Positions 55,733 through 64,000 of a stretch of DNA of 64,000 bases are shown here, one piece after another. A model generated the notes under the pieces. It was not told the DNA's origin. It saw only the letters and a program-made list of their open reading frames with translations, and ran no database searches. This DNA comes from JAGTVG01 sp963820995 (GTDB lineage: Bacteria > Bacteroidota > Bacteroidia > Cytophagales > Cyclobacteriaceae), in the NCBI GenBank assembly GCA_963820995.1, contig CAWGCL010000012.1:1-64000 (forward strand). The letters run 5' to 3'. A program made the translations under genes and the position numbers. Position 1 is the first letter of the stretch, and every line of letters begins with the position of its first letter.

Positions 55733-56848
55733 ATGAGAAAAATAATCACCATCATCATTGCCATTGCTTTAATCGCAGGTGCATTTTTTGTGGCAAGCAA
55801 ACTGTCCAGCAGTAAAAAAAGCCGCCCACCCGATAATGATACAATTGTTCAAACAGTCTTCGTTGAGACTGTACAGAACTCAAATATTCCTGTTAAAGTA
55901 AGAGAAAGCGGCAGACTTGTTGCAAAAGACCGAATTGAGTTATATGCTGAAGTTCAGGGAGTGATGGAATCTATTTCTAAGGAATTTAAGCCTGGAGAAA
56001 CCTATAAAAAAGGAGAAATCATGGTAAATATACGCAGTGACGACTTCTTTGCCAATCTGCAATCCCAGAAAAGCAACCTTTTGAATCTGATCACATCAAT
56101 TCTTCCGGACCTGAGGCTGGATTATCCCGAAGCGTTCACAAAATGGGACGCCTATGTCAGGGATTTCGATATTCATAAACCAACACCCAAACTACCTGAA
56201 ACAAGTTCAGACAAAGAAAAATTCTTTATAACTGGACGAAATATTTATACCACATATTACAATGTTAAAAACAGTGAGATAATCTATCAGAAATACATCC
56301 TGAGGGCCCCATATAATGGTATTTTAACAAGCGCAGTGGTCACTCCCGGAACTTTGGTCAGACCCGGACAAAAATTGGGAGAATTCATTGATCCCTCTGT
56401 ATATGAGCTTGAAGTTTCAGTCAACAAAGCAATGATCCCGGTTCTTTCTATTGGTCAGAATGTAGTAATCCGCGATACGGAATCCTCCAACAGGGAGTGG
56501 CCTGGAAAGATAATTCGTATTAATGGAAGCGTTGATCAAACTACACAAACGATACAGGTATTCATAAAACTAAGGGGTAAGGGTTTAAAAGAAGGGATGT
56601 ATCTTGAAGCTATTATAGATGGTGAAGAAAAGCAAAACGCCTATGAGATTAGCCGGAGTCTTCTGGTGGATGAATCAAAAGTGTACGTCGTCCAGGATAC
56701 GGTCCTTCAACTTACCCAGGTGACACCCTTGCACTATAATCAAAAGACTGTTATTGTTAGCGGACTTACCGATGGCTGCCAGATCATTACCAGGATGGTT
56801 CCTGGCGCATATGAGGGTATGGAAGTCAAAATATATAATTCAAACTGA
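55733..56848 (+). CDS. RND efflux periplasmic adaptor (membrane-fusion protein)
   Basis: A 371-residue HlyD/AcrA-type adaptor. One N-terminal membrane helix (4-24), a lipoyl domain split in two (VRESGRLVAKDRIELYAEVQ, then LRAPYNGILTSAVVTPGTLV), a short alpha hairpin and a beta-barrel (VVIRDTESSNREWPGKIIRI). It should link the RND pump with TolC. The next gene follows after eight bases. Confidence 0.88.
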   Translation: MRKIITIIIAIALIAGAFFVASKLSSSKKSRPPDNDTIVQTVFVETVQNSNIPVKVRESGRLVAKDRIELYAEVQGVMESISKEFKPGETYKKGEIMVNIRSDDFFANLQSQKSNLLNLITSILPDLRLDYPEAFTKWDAYVRDFDIHKPTPKLPETSSDKEKFFITGRNIYTTYYNVKNSEIIYQKYILRAPYNGILTSAVVTPGTLVRPGQKLGEFIDPSVYELEVSVNKAMIPVLSIGQNVVIRDTESSNREWPGKIIRINGSVDQTTQTIQVFIKLRGKGLKEGMYLEAIIDGEEKQNAYEISRSLLVDESKVYVVQDTVLQLTQVTPLHYNQKTVIVSGLTDGCQIITRMVPGAYEGMEVKIYNSN

Positions 56849-56856
56849 TCCACCAT

Positions 56857-59800
56857 ATGAGAAAAGTAATCACACATTTCATTAAATATCCGGTCGCTGT
56901 TAATGTAATCATTATAGGGATTATATTTCTTGGCATCCTGGGAATGCTGAGTTTGAGGTCCTCATTTTTCCCTTTGAGTGAATCCCGGATCATTAACATC
57001 AGTGTCGTCTATCCAGGAGCTTCACCCCAGGAAATGGAAGAGGGGATTGTACTTAAAATCGAAGATAACCTGAGAGGACTGGTAGGCATCGACCGATTCA
57101 CATCTGTTTCTTCAGAAAATTCGGCAAGGATTACCGTAGAAGTCATCAAGGGATACGATGTGGATGCTGTATTGCAGGATGTTAAAAATGCTGTGGATCG
57201 GGTACCTTCTTATCCGGTTGGGATGGAACCACCGGTTATTTCAAAAAGCATTTTCCGGGCAGAAGCCATATCTTTTGTTGTCAGTGGTGAAAATGTTTCC
57301 CTTAAAGCCCTGAAGGCTATTGCCCGGGAGATTGAATCTGATTTAAGAATGATGGAGGGGATATCACAGGTTGAATTAACAGGTTTCCCGGCTGAAGAGA
57401 TTGAGATCGCGGTTAATGAAGACAAATTGAGGACCTATGATCTCACCTTCAGGGATGTGGCCAGCGCTGTATCTGCCACAAATATCCTTGTAACCGGGGG
57501 ATCTATCAAAACAGAGTCTGAAGAATATCTGATCCGTGTAAATAACCGATCGTACTATGGCAATGAATTAGATTATATTGTCGTCAAGGCTGATCCGAGT
57601 GGTAATAAAGTCCGCTTAAGGGATGTGGCTGAAATCCGGGACCGGTGGAATGAAAATCCTGACCGTTCATATTATAATGGGAATCCATCCATCAGAATCG
57701 GAGTCAATACTACGATTTCTGAAGACTTGATCGGGGTAGCCAAAAAGACCAAAACCTATATTGAAGAATTTAACAGAACGCATAATAATGTCCAGCTGAA
57801 TATCACACGGGATTCATCGAAACGGTTGAGGAACGAACTAAACTACTTATGAAGAATGGAGCTCAAGGGATGTTCCTGGTAATGTTGTTTTTAGCCCTGT
57901 TTCTTAAACCAAGGTTGGCTTTCTGGGTAGCTTTCGGCCTGCCGATATCCTTTTTGGGTATGTTTATGTTTGCCGATATGTTGGGCATTACCATTAACGT
58001 TTTGTCTTTGTTCGGCATGATCATCGTGATTGGAATTTTGGTGGATGACGGGATTGTCATTGCAGAAAATATATACTTCCACTATGAAAATGGAAAAAAC
58101 AGAATTAAGGCGGCCATTGACGGTACCATGGAAGTGGTTACACCCATTACTTCTGCCATCGCCACTACGATTCTGGCATTTTCAACATTTTTTTTCCTGG
58201 AAGGCCGTGTAGGAGAATTCTTTGGTGAGGTATCGCTTGTGGTTATCCTTACGCTTACCATATCACTCGTTGAAGCACTCATTATCTTACCTGCCCACAT
58301 AGCGCATTCAAAAGCCCTGACAAAAAAACAGAAGACATATGTATTTAACAAATATGCGGATCAGTTCATCAGTTGGCTTCGGGATAAACTCTATGGCTCC
58401 CTACCTGAAGTTCTTCCTGAAACATAAGTTCCTTGGATTGTCAATGCCAATTATGTTCCTTATAATAACCCTTGGAGCCATTTCGGGGGCATAATTCGTG
58501 TCACCTTCTTCCCATCCATTGCCAGTGACAGGGTATCGATAACCTTAAGAATGCCTCAGGGAACCAATGAAATGTTAACTGATTCACTGGCTACAAGGAT
58601 AGAAGATGCGGCCTGGGCGGTTAATGAGGACTTCAAGGACCGACAAACCGATAATTTAGATGTTATGGAGAATGTCATCAAACGTATTGGACCAGGAACA
58701 GCCAACGCAACGATCACAGTAAATTTGCTTCCTGGTGAAAAACGTGATTTCCCGTCTTATACGATCTCCACAGCTATCAATGATAAAGTTGGAACGCTAC
58801 ACAGTGCCGAGGTACTTGAATTTGGATCCGGAAGTTAATTCGGTGGCAAGCCTGTTTCAGTGTCTCTTATGAGTAATGATATTGAGGAACTGAAAGGTGC
58901 AAAGGATATGCTCAAGGAAAAATTCAGAAATAATCCATTGCTTAAAGATATCTCTGATAATGACCCGGCAGGGATTAAAGAAATAGAAATAAACTTAAAA
59001 GAAAGTGCCTATGCACTTGGTTTTACCCTGAATGATGTGATTGGCCAGGTGCGTAGTGGATTCTTTGGTTTCCAGGCGCAGCGTTTCCAAAGAAGACGTG
59101 ATGAGATCCGGGTATGGGTAAGATATGACCGGGACGAAAGATCTTCCATCAAAAATCTGGATGATATGCGTATTGTCAGTCCTTCCGGTCAGAGAGTCCC
59201 TCTCAGTGAAATTGCTGAGTATAATATTGCACGAGGAGAGATATCCATCAATCATCTGGATGGCCGAAGAGAGATAAACATTAATGCTGATTTGAAGGAT
59301 CCACGGAACAGCAGTGCGACGGATATTATGGCTGAGGTAAGAGATGAGATCATGCCTGAAATTCAGGCACAATATCCAACGGTTACGGCAGGTTTTGAAG
59401 GACAGAACAGGGAAGCTGCCAGGACCGCCGGATCAGCTGGAAGTGTACTTCCTGTAATACTTTTCCTCATGTTTGTCATAATCGCCTTTACTTTCCGCTC
59501 GATCAGTCAGCCCTTACTGCTTTTGATCATGGTGCCCTTCAGCCTGATAGGGGTCGCCTGGGGACACTGGATACACAATTATCCGATAAACATGCTTTCA
59601 TTCCTGGGAATCATTGCCCTTATAGGTATCGTGGTCAATGACGGATTGGTTTTGATCGAAAAGTTCAATGGGTTCCTGAGGCAGGGCCTCCCCTTTAATG
59701 ATGCCATCCTGGAAGCTGGTAAATCAAGATTCAGGGCAATTTTCCTGACTTCCCTGACCACCATTGCCGGTCTGTCACCTTTGATCATGGAGAAAAGCCG

Positions 59801-60014
59801 GCAAGCTCAGTTTCTGATCCCTATGGCAATTTCTATTGCCTATGGTATCGCCTTAGCCACGCTTTTAACCCTGTTGATGTTACCCATATTACTTGCCATG
59901 GGGAATAGTACGAAGTTATACTGGAATTGGTTGATTCGTGGTGTAAAACCGGAAAGAGAACAATTGGAAAGAGCAGTAATTGAACAAAAAGTAGAATCTT
60001 ATGATACGATATAA
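56857..60014 (+). pseudogene. RND efflux pump (AcrB/HAE-like), multiply disrupted
   Basis: The whole stretch encodes one ~1050-residue inner-membrane proton/drug antiporter, but in four pieces. A base is missing near 57848 (NELNYL to KNGAQGMFLV), a base is gained near 58396-58402, and one is lost from the G5 run at 58485-58489. An in-frame TAA at 58836-58838 then interrupts GSGS-FGGKPVSVS. RND motifs remain: VYPGASPQEMEE, the TM4 segment VDDGIVIAENIYFHYENG, RDERSSIKNLD and the C-terminal VNDGLVLIEKFNGF. Homology is complete between the lesions. Either the pump has recently died or the sequence has errors; the in-frame stop is hard to explain by indel error alone. Confidence 0.8.
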
Positions 60015-61323
60015 AATAACTACAATTATCATTTTTGGGCTACTCCTGTCAAAATTTGCTGTTGCACAGGATATCCTCATTAAAACAGAGGCCGTTGAGA
60101 TTGCACTCGAGAACAATTATAATATAAAAATCGCCCGGAATAATGTTGAATCGGCTTCAAATAATGCTAGCATATATAATAGCGGCTACCTGCCATCTTT
60201 CCAGGGATCGGCCGGGATAAACTATAGTTCAGGGAGCTCGCGGGCAGAATTTCAGGATGGAAATGTCAGAGAAACAAATTCGGCACAATCTACAGCCTAT
60301 AGTTCCTCTCTTGGATTGAATTACACGTTATTCGATGGTCTAGGGAGGAAATACAACTATGCCAGGCAAAAGGAGTTTTATTCCATATCCGAGTTGCAAA
60401 TGCGACAAGTCATTGAATTGAATATTCTGGATATTTTCAGGGTGTATTATGATGTGGCGAGACTAACTACCAATGAAATAAATCAAAATGAAACCCTGGC
60501 CATATCGAGAAGGCGGCTGGACAGGGCAAGGTATGGATATGATTATGGCCAGAATACCCAATTGGATGTATTGAATGCAGAGGTAGATTATAACAACGAC
60601 AGCATCACCTTCCTGACTATTATACAGGAACTTGAAAATGCTAAAAGGGACCTGAATGTATTACTCGGGCGGGATGTGAATATATTATTCTCCGTAGATA
60701 CCACCATAGTATACGAAAAAGATATAACACTTGACCTCCTCATGGAGGAAGCCATGAAGAACAATGTAGGGATATTGTTAACCAAGGGAAATGTACAAAC
60801 TGCTGAATATGATATTAATATTAACCGTTCCAATATGATCCCCAGGCTCGATGCCAGTGCTCAATATGTCTGGAACCAGAGGAACAATGATGCAACCAAT
60901 ATATTTGCCAACCAAAGAAATTACGGACCGCAGGCTGGCCTGTCACTTTCCTGGAACATATTTGACGGGGGATTAACAAAAACCAGGGTTCAGAATGCAA
61001 AAATCACCCGCGATAATGAACTAATTACACATGAACAGAATGAACAGATCCTTGAAAGGAATGTGAACAATGCATGGGCTTTCTATCAGAATGCACTGTT
61101 TGTTCTGAAAGCGGAGAGAAAAAACATGGAAACTAACCAGAATAATTTTGACAGATCTGTGGAACAATACCAACTGGGACAAATCAACTCGATTACGTTT
61201 CGGGCTGCCCAGTTAAATTTCCTGAATGCAAACCTGAATTTCAACCGGGCGAAGTATGAAGCAAAGATCGCTGAACTGGCCTTGCTGCAGTTGAGTGGAT
61301 ATCTTATGTATGCTAATTATTAA
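60001..61323 (+). CDS. TolC-family outer-membrane efflux protein
   Basis: A 440-residue protein with a signal peptide (about residues 1-23, VAQD). Two OEP repeats are visible, each with coiled-coil helices and barrel strands: ALENNYNIKIARNNVESA...YNSGYLPSFQGSAG and AMKNNVGILLTKGNVQTA...NRSNMIPRLDASAQY, each ending in FDG (YTLFDGLG, NIFDGGLT). It forms the outer-membrane duct of the pump. Its ATG lies 14 bases inside the RND gene's end. It is intact although the RND gene is disrupted. Confidence 0.9.
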   Translation: MIRYKITTIIIFGLLLSKFAVAQDILIKTEAVEIALENNYNIKIARNNVESASNNASIYNSGYLPSFQGSAGINYSSGSSRAEFQDGNVRETNSAQSTAYSSSLGLNYTLFDGLGRKYNYARQKEFYSISELQMRQVIELNILDIFRVYYDVARLTTNEINQNETLAISRRRLDRARYGYDYGQNTQLDVLNAEVDYNNDSITFLTIIQELENAKRDLNVLLGRDVNILFSVDTTIVYEKDITLDLLMEEAMKNNVGILLTKGNVQTAEYDININRSNMIPRLDASAQYVWNQRNNDATNIFANQRNYGPQAGLSLSWNIFDGGLTKTRVQNAKITRDNELITHEQNEQILERNVNNAWAFYQNALFVLKAERKNMETNQNNFDRSVEQYQLGQINSITFRAAQLNFLNANLNFNRAKYEAKIAELALLQLSGYLMYANY

Positions 61324-61370
61324 TCGTTAAGGGATTAAAAAGTGGCCATATGCCCGGGATCTGCAATTTG

Positions 61371-62798
61371 TCAATCGGCAAGAGGTCTGTTCATGATCTT
61401 CAGATAACCCAGGTAGGGCTTGTTATTCAACACCCAGCTCTTTACAATATGCTTTCCTGCTATTTTCATAATAGCAGGGAGGATAGATGGCAGGTAGGCC
61501 CTGCTGTAAATCTTCTTGCCTGCAGCAACCATCGTATTAAATAAGATGTTCAGGCCGTCGTTAAAAGCATTGGTATATGAATAAAAATCACTGTAACATT
61601 CAATCATCCCTTTCTGCAATTCTACCGTAGAGAAATTCCTGGGCTGAAATACAACATGCATGGCATCATAATATTCCCATTTTTTATGCAGCAGGCGGCC
61701 TTCTTTCTCAAGCTGTTTATAAAGCACAGTCCCCGGTAAAGGCGTCATGATCATATATTGCACAGTGGTTATTCCACTTTTCCTGCAAAATTCTGAAGTA
61801 TTTCGAAAAATTTCTTTGTCTTCAGAATCAGTGCCAAACATAAACATCCCATGAATATTGATATCTGATTTTCTAAAAATCTGTATGGATCGCTTAATAT
61901 CTTCTGGGGTCTGCCTCTTATTCATTTCTTCCAGACTCTTCGGATTGATGGATTCAAATCCTACATAAACTGTACGGCATCCATTACGGCGCATTTTCTT
62001 CACCAACTCCGGATCCCGGCCAAGTTCGGTCCTGACCTGGCATGACCATCTTAAATTCAGTTTCTGCTCCTCGAAAGCATCCAGGAGTTTATTCGTTCTT
62101 TTCTTTTTTACAATGAAATGATCATCTACAAAAAAGAACCATTTATGGTCATACGATTTAATCTCTTCCAGGACACGATCCACACTTTTCACCCTATAGC
62201 TCTGACCGAACATCGCTGTTACCGAACAAAATGTACAATCATAAGGACATCCCCTGGAAGTCATTATAGGCCATGATTTCATAGATTCCCAATTCTTCAA
62301 TAATTTAAAATCCGGAATAGGTGTGCTGTCAAGGTCTGCAATACGGGCTCCTTTAACTATTTTAGAACGATTCCTTCCTGCCAACAGGTCCAATATCTTT
62401 TCCTCTGCTTCCCCGACAAATACCTGGTCAAAATGATCAACAACATCTTCAGGTATCATGCTCGCATGGATCCCGCCAACGATGGTCCAGGATTCCCGAC
62501 CCATAGATTCGCGTAATTTCTTATATTCCCCTGCGATGGCTTTTCCCCTGCCTATTGTGGCAGTCATACAACTCAAACAAAGGATATCTACATTTTTCAA
62601 TTCCTCCTTGGTAACCTTCCTCCGCAAAATATTTTCATTTAAAATTGATACCTGATAGCCTGCCTGATCTGCTATGGTGGCCAGATATAATGGCCCAAGC
62701 ATAGGGATGGACATAAACTTGTCAAATACGTTTGTATTAGTTCCCATTGGCTCAACGAAAACTACATTTATACCGTTTTTTGTTTTCTTATTTTCCAT
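61371..62798 (-). CDS. B12-binding-domain radical SAM protein (second paralogue)
   Basis: A 475-residue protein of the same class as that encoded at 8094: cobalamin-type domain (residues 10-140, WTIVGGIHASMIPEDVV, VFVGEAEEK), then a radical SAM barrel with C184, C188 and C191 (RGCPYDCTFC) and FFVDDHFIVKKKRT. The C-terminal part (MTPLPGTVLYKQLEKEGRLL) is shared with the paralogue. It may modify a lipid or cofactor. It lies 13 bases downstream of a small membrane protein gene, probably in the same operon. Confidence 0.87.
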   Translation of the reverse strand: MENKKTKNGINVVFVEPMGTNTNVFDKFMSIPMLGPLYLATIADQAGYQVSILNENILRRKVTKEELKNVDILCLSCMTATIGRGKAIAGEYKKLRESMGRESWTIVGGIHASMIPEDVVDHFDQVFVGEAEEKILDLLAGRNRSKIVKGARIADLDSTPIPDFKLLKNWESMKSWPIMTSRGCPYDCTFCSVTAMFGQSYRVKSVDRVLEEIKSYDHKWFFFVDDHFIVKKKRTNKLLDAFEEQKLNLRWSCQVRTELGRDPELVKKMRRNGCRTVYVGFESINPKSLEEMNKRQTPEDIKRSIQIFRKSDINIHGMFMFGTDSEDKEIFRNTSEFCRKSGITTVQYMIMTPLPGTVLYKQLEKEGRLLHKKWEYYDAMHVVFQPRNFSTVELQKGMIECYSDFYSYTNAFNDGLNILFNTMVAAGKKIYSRAYLPSILPAIMKIAGKHIVKSWVLNNKPYLGYLKIMNRPLAD

Positions 62799-62811
62799 AA
62801 TAAGACCGGCT

Positions 62812-63297
62812 TTAAGGGTTCATTTTACTATTAATTTGTTCAATAATGATTAAGCTAAATCCAAATACGACAAATGATAATGGCCATAGCTTAGACGATA
62901 TACTGAATACAAGGGTAAAGATTATAAACAGGGCAAGAAAAGAACCTGCAAAATATACGAATAACATTTTTCGTGAAAATACAGCGACGGCTAAGAAACT
63001 GATCCCTACGGTTCCCAGGAAAACAGGCCATAAGGATGCCAGGTTCTTCCAGGAAGTGGCGTTCAGATAATAAAAAAGAAAGGACAATGCAATTTGAAAA
63101 GTGCCAAGCCACATTAATACTGGATCATTCCTTTCGCGTTCAAAAAACAACATGATAAATCCTGCTCCAAATATCACCAATAATATAGGCCAATGGTAAG
63201 TCACACCCTTGATCATGGAAAAATTTTCCATAGTGATCAGAGAGCCGGCTATTATTAGAAATATAGCCAAAACTGAAGCAGTCCTTCTTCTCTGCAT
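62812..63297 (-). CDS. Small DUF5668/LiaF-like membrane protein
   Basis: A 161-residue protein with about five or six short membrane segments and paired WPIL/WPVF/WPLSF motifs (YHWPILLVIFGAGF, SLWPVFLGTVG, KLWPLSFVVFG). Such motifs are typical of the LiaI/LiaF-like transmembrane region (DUF5668). It is the upstream partner of the radical-SAM gene. Role unknown. Confidence 0.65.
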   Translation of the reverse strand: MQRRRTASVLAIFLIIAGSLITMENFSMIKGVTYHWPILLVIFGAGFIMLFFERERNDPVLMWLGTFQIALSFLFYYLNATSWKNLASLWPVFLGTVGISFLAVAVFSRKMLFVYFAGSFLALFIIFTLVFSISSKLWPLSFVVFGFSLIIIEQINSKMNP

Positions 63298-63588
63298 TTG
63301 AGTCTTTTGAAAGGAGGTATTCTGTAAGTTATTAAAAATAATATTAAGAAAGCCTATAATCTTCGATAAGGTATAAATTGATTGTATTTGGTTTAAAAAA
63401 TTGACCTTATCTTTTTTTTAAGATTATCCGACATATCGATACCTATAAGTAAAGCACTCCGAAGGTTAGTGGAAGAAAAACGAAAATAGAGGCTAGTATT
63501 ATTCAGGTTTTATTCAACTATAACCCGGATTGGGGGGTCTATTTAATGACGAGATAATGTATATTTAAAGGTCTAAAAGAATTTGTTT
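63298..63588. other. Divergent intergenic region
   Basis: 291 AT-rich bases, presumably with promoters for the flanking divergent genes. Nothing else is seen. Confidence 0.35.
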
Positions 63589-64000
63589 TTGAGTAAGTCC
63601 AGGATACATATTGTAAAAATTTTCATTTTTTTCTTGATTCCTGTATTTGGGTTCAGCACAAGCCCTTCTGTTCAGTTTATTGAAAACAAGGGGCAGTGGG
63701 ATAAAGCCATTCTATACAGGGCTGAAATACAGAATGGGTATTTATTCATTACTAAATCCGGGCTCGAATACGTCTTTTATGATGGGGATCAGGTCGCCCA
63801 CAAGCATCCAGGAGAAGAACCTGAGGCCGATTTAAAGGCCCGATCATATGATCCTGCGGAACACAAAACAAATATGCTTAACATGCACGCAATCGGTCTG
63901 GAATTTGTCAATGCTTCTGATGATATAGTGATTGCTGGAGACAAGAAACTTGAAGCATACTTCAATTATTATATTGGCAATGATCCCAGTAATTGGGCCG
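63589..64000 (+). CDS. Secreted DUF7948-type protein, 5' part only
   Basis: An open frame runs to the window edge. It starts with a TTG (63583 or 63589; no ATG fits), then a hydrophobic signal (IVKIFIFFLIPVFGFS) and the start of a DUF7948-like domain: FIENKGQWDKAILYRAEIQN, SGLEYVFYDGDQ, then KKLEAYFNYYIGNDPSNW. In the phylum these introduce very large surface or gliding-associated proteins carrying T9SS C-terminal signals. The C-terminus is outside the window, so secretion by T9SS is only inferred. Confidence 0.75.
   Translation, partial: MSKSRIHIVKIFIFFLIPVFGFSTSPSVQFIENKGQWDKAILYRAEIQNGYLFITKSGLEYVFYDGDQVAHKHPGEEPEADLKARSYDPAEHKTNMLNMHAIGLEFVNASDDIVIAGDKKLEAYFNYYIGNDPSNWA

Noticed and set aside
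1..64000. tRNA or rRNA genes, insertion sequences and integrase attachment sites
   Set aside because: None recognised by eye; a covariance-model search could still find a tRNA I missed.

Overview
The window looks like chromosomal DNA from a member of the Bacteroidota, order not determinable from sequence alone. The DNA is AT-rich and almost no gene has a Shine-Dalgarno sequence. The families are typical of the phylum: PL22, GH28 and GH106-like pectin enzymes, DUF4838, split hipBST-like genes, two-component-type propellers, multiheme c3-like cytochromes and a DUF7948-type secreted protein at the right edge. No rRNA, tRNA, CRISPR array, insertion sequence or SusC/SusD pair was seen.

Layout. 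(1) 215-4306: an exported galactonate-dehydratase-like enzyme, an oligogalacturonate-lyase-like lipoprotein and an Old Yellow Enzyme homologue. (2) 4405-8206: two diverged copies of the start of a B12/radical-SAM gene bracket a molybdopterin oxidoreductase with a frameshift and an S41-protease remnant. (3) 8094-18247: the intact radical-SAM gene, then an apparent electron-transfer operon. It holds a bis-heme b-type membrane protein, a membrane-anchored ferredoxin/FAD oxidoreductase, c-type cytochromes with 20 and 28 CxxCH motifs, an outer-membrane beta-barrel and a His-rich lipoprotein. (4) 18582-25246: a class III cyclase fused to a TolB-like propeller, a hipBST-like toxin-antitoxin operon with three evenly spaced operator-like sites, a membrane-bound XRE regulator and a propeller protein. 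(5) 25711-34773: six genes, nearly all with export signals. They encode two paralogous deacetylase-like amidohydrolases, a DUF362 protein, a PQQ-dehydrogenase/cytochrome c fusion, a Gfo/Idh-type protein and a SelA-like PLP enzyme, and look like a periplasmic catabolic pathway of unknown substrate. (6) 35138-40724: a BtrH-like protein, a ferric-reductase-like membrane protein, a HupE/UreJ plus parvulin pair and a truncated symporter. (7) 40860-51450: a second carbohydrate locus (GH28, CBM-like lipoprotein, nitrilase, GH106-like, DUF4838, polysaccharide deacetylase). (8) 51709-54668: cysK, a methyltransferase and asnA. (9) 54764-61323: a 39-bp tandem repeat, then a MarR/membrane-fusion/RND/TolC efflux operon whose RND gene carries several lesions. 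(10) 61371-64000: a second B12/radical-SAM protein, a small membrane protein and the start of a large secreted protein.

Four large genes (at 4888, 18582, 44260 and 56857) are broken by single-base shifts, some in homopolymers; the RND gene also has an in-frame stop. Sequence or assembly error and real decay cannot be separated from this window alone.

The strongest candidates for unusual biology are the 48-heme conduit with its modified ferredoxin motifs, the hipBST-like operon with its three-site operator, and the exported PLP/NAD/PQQ enzyme cluster.
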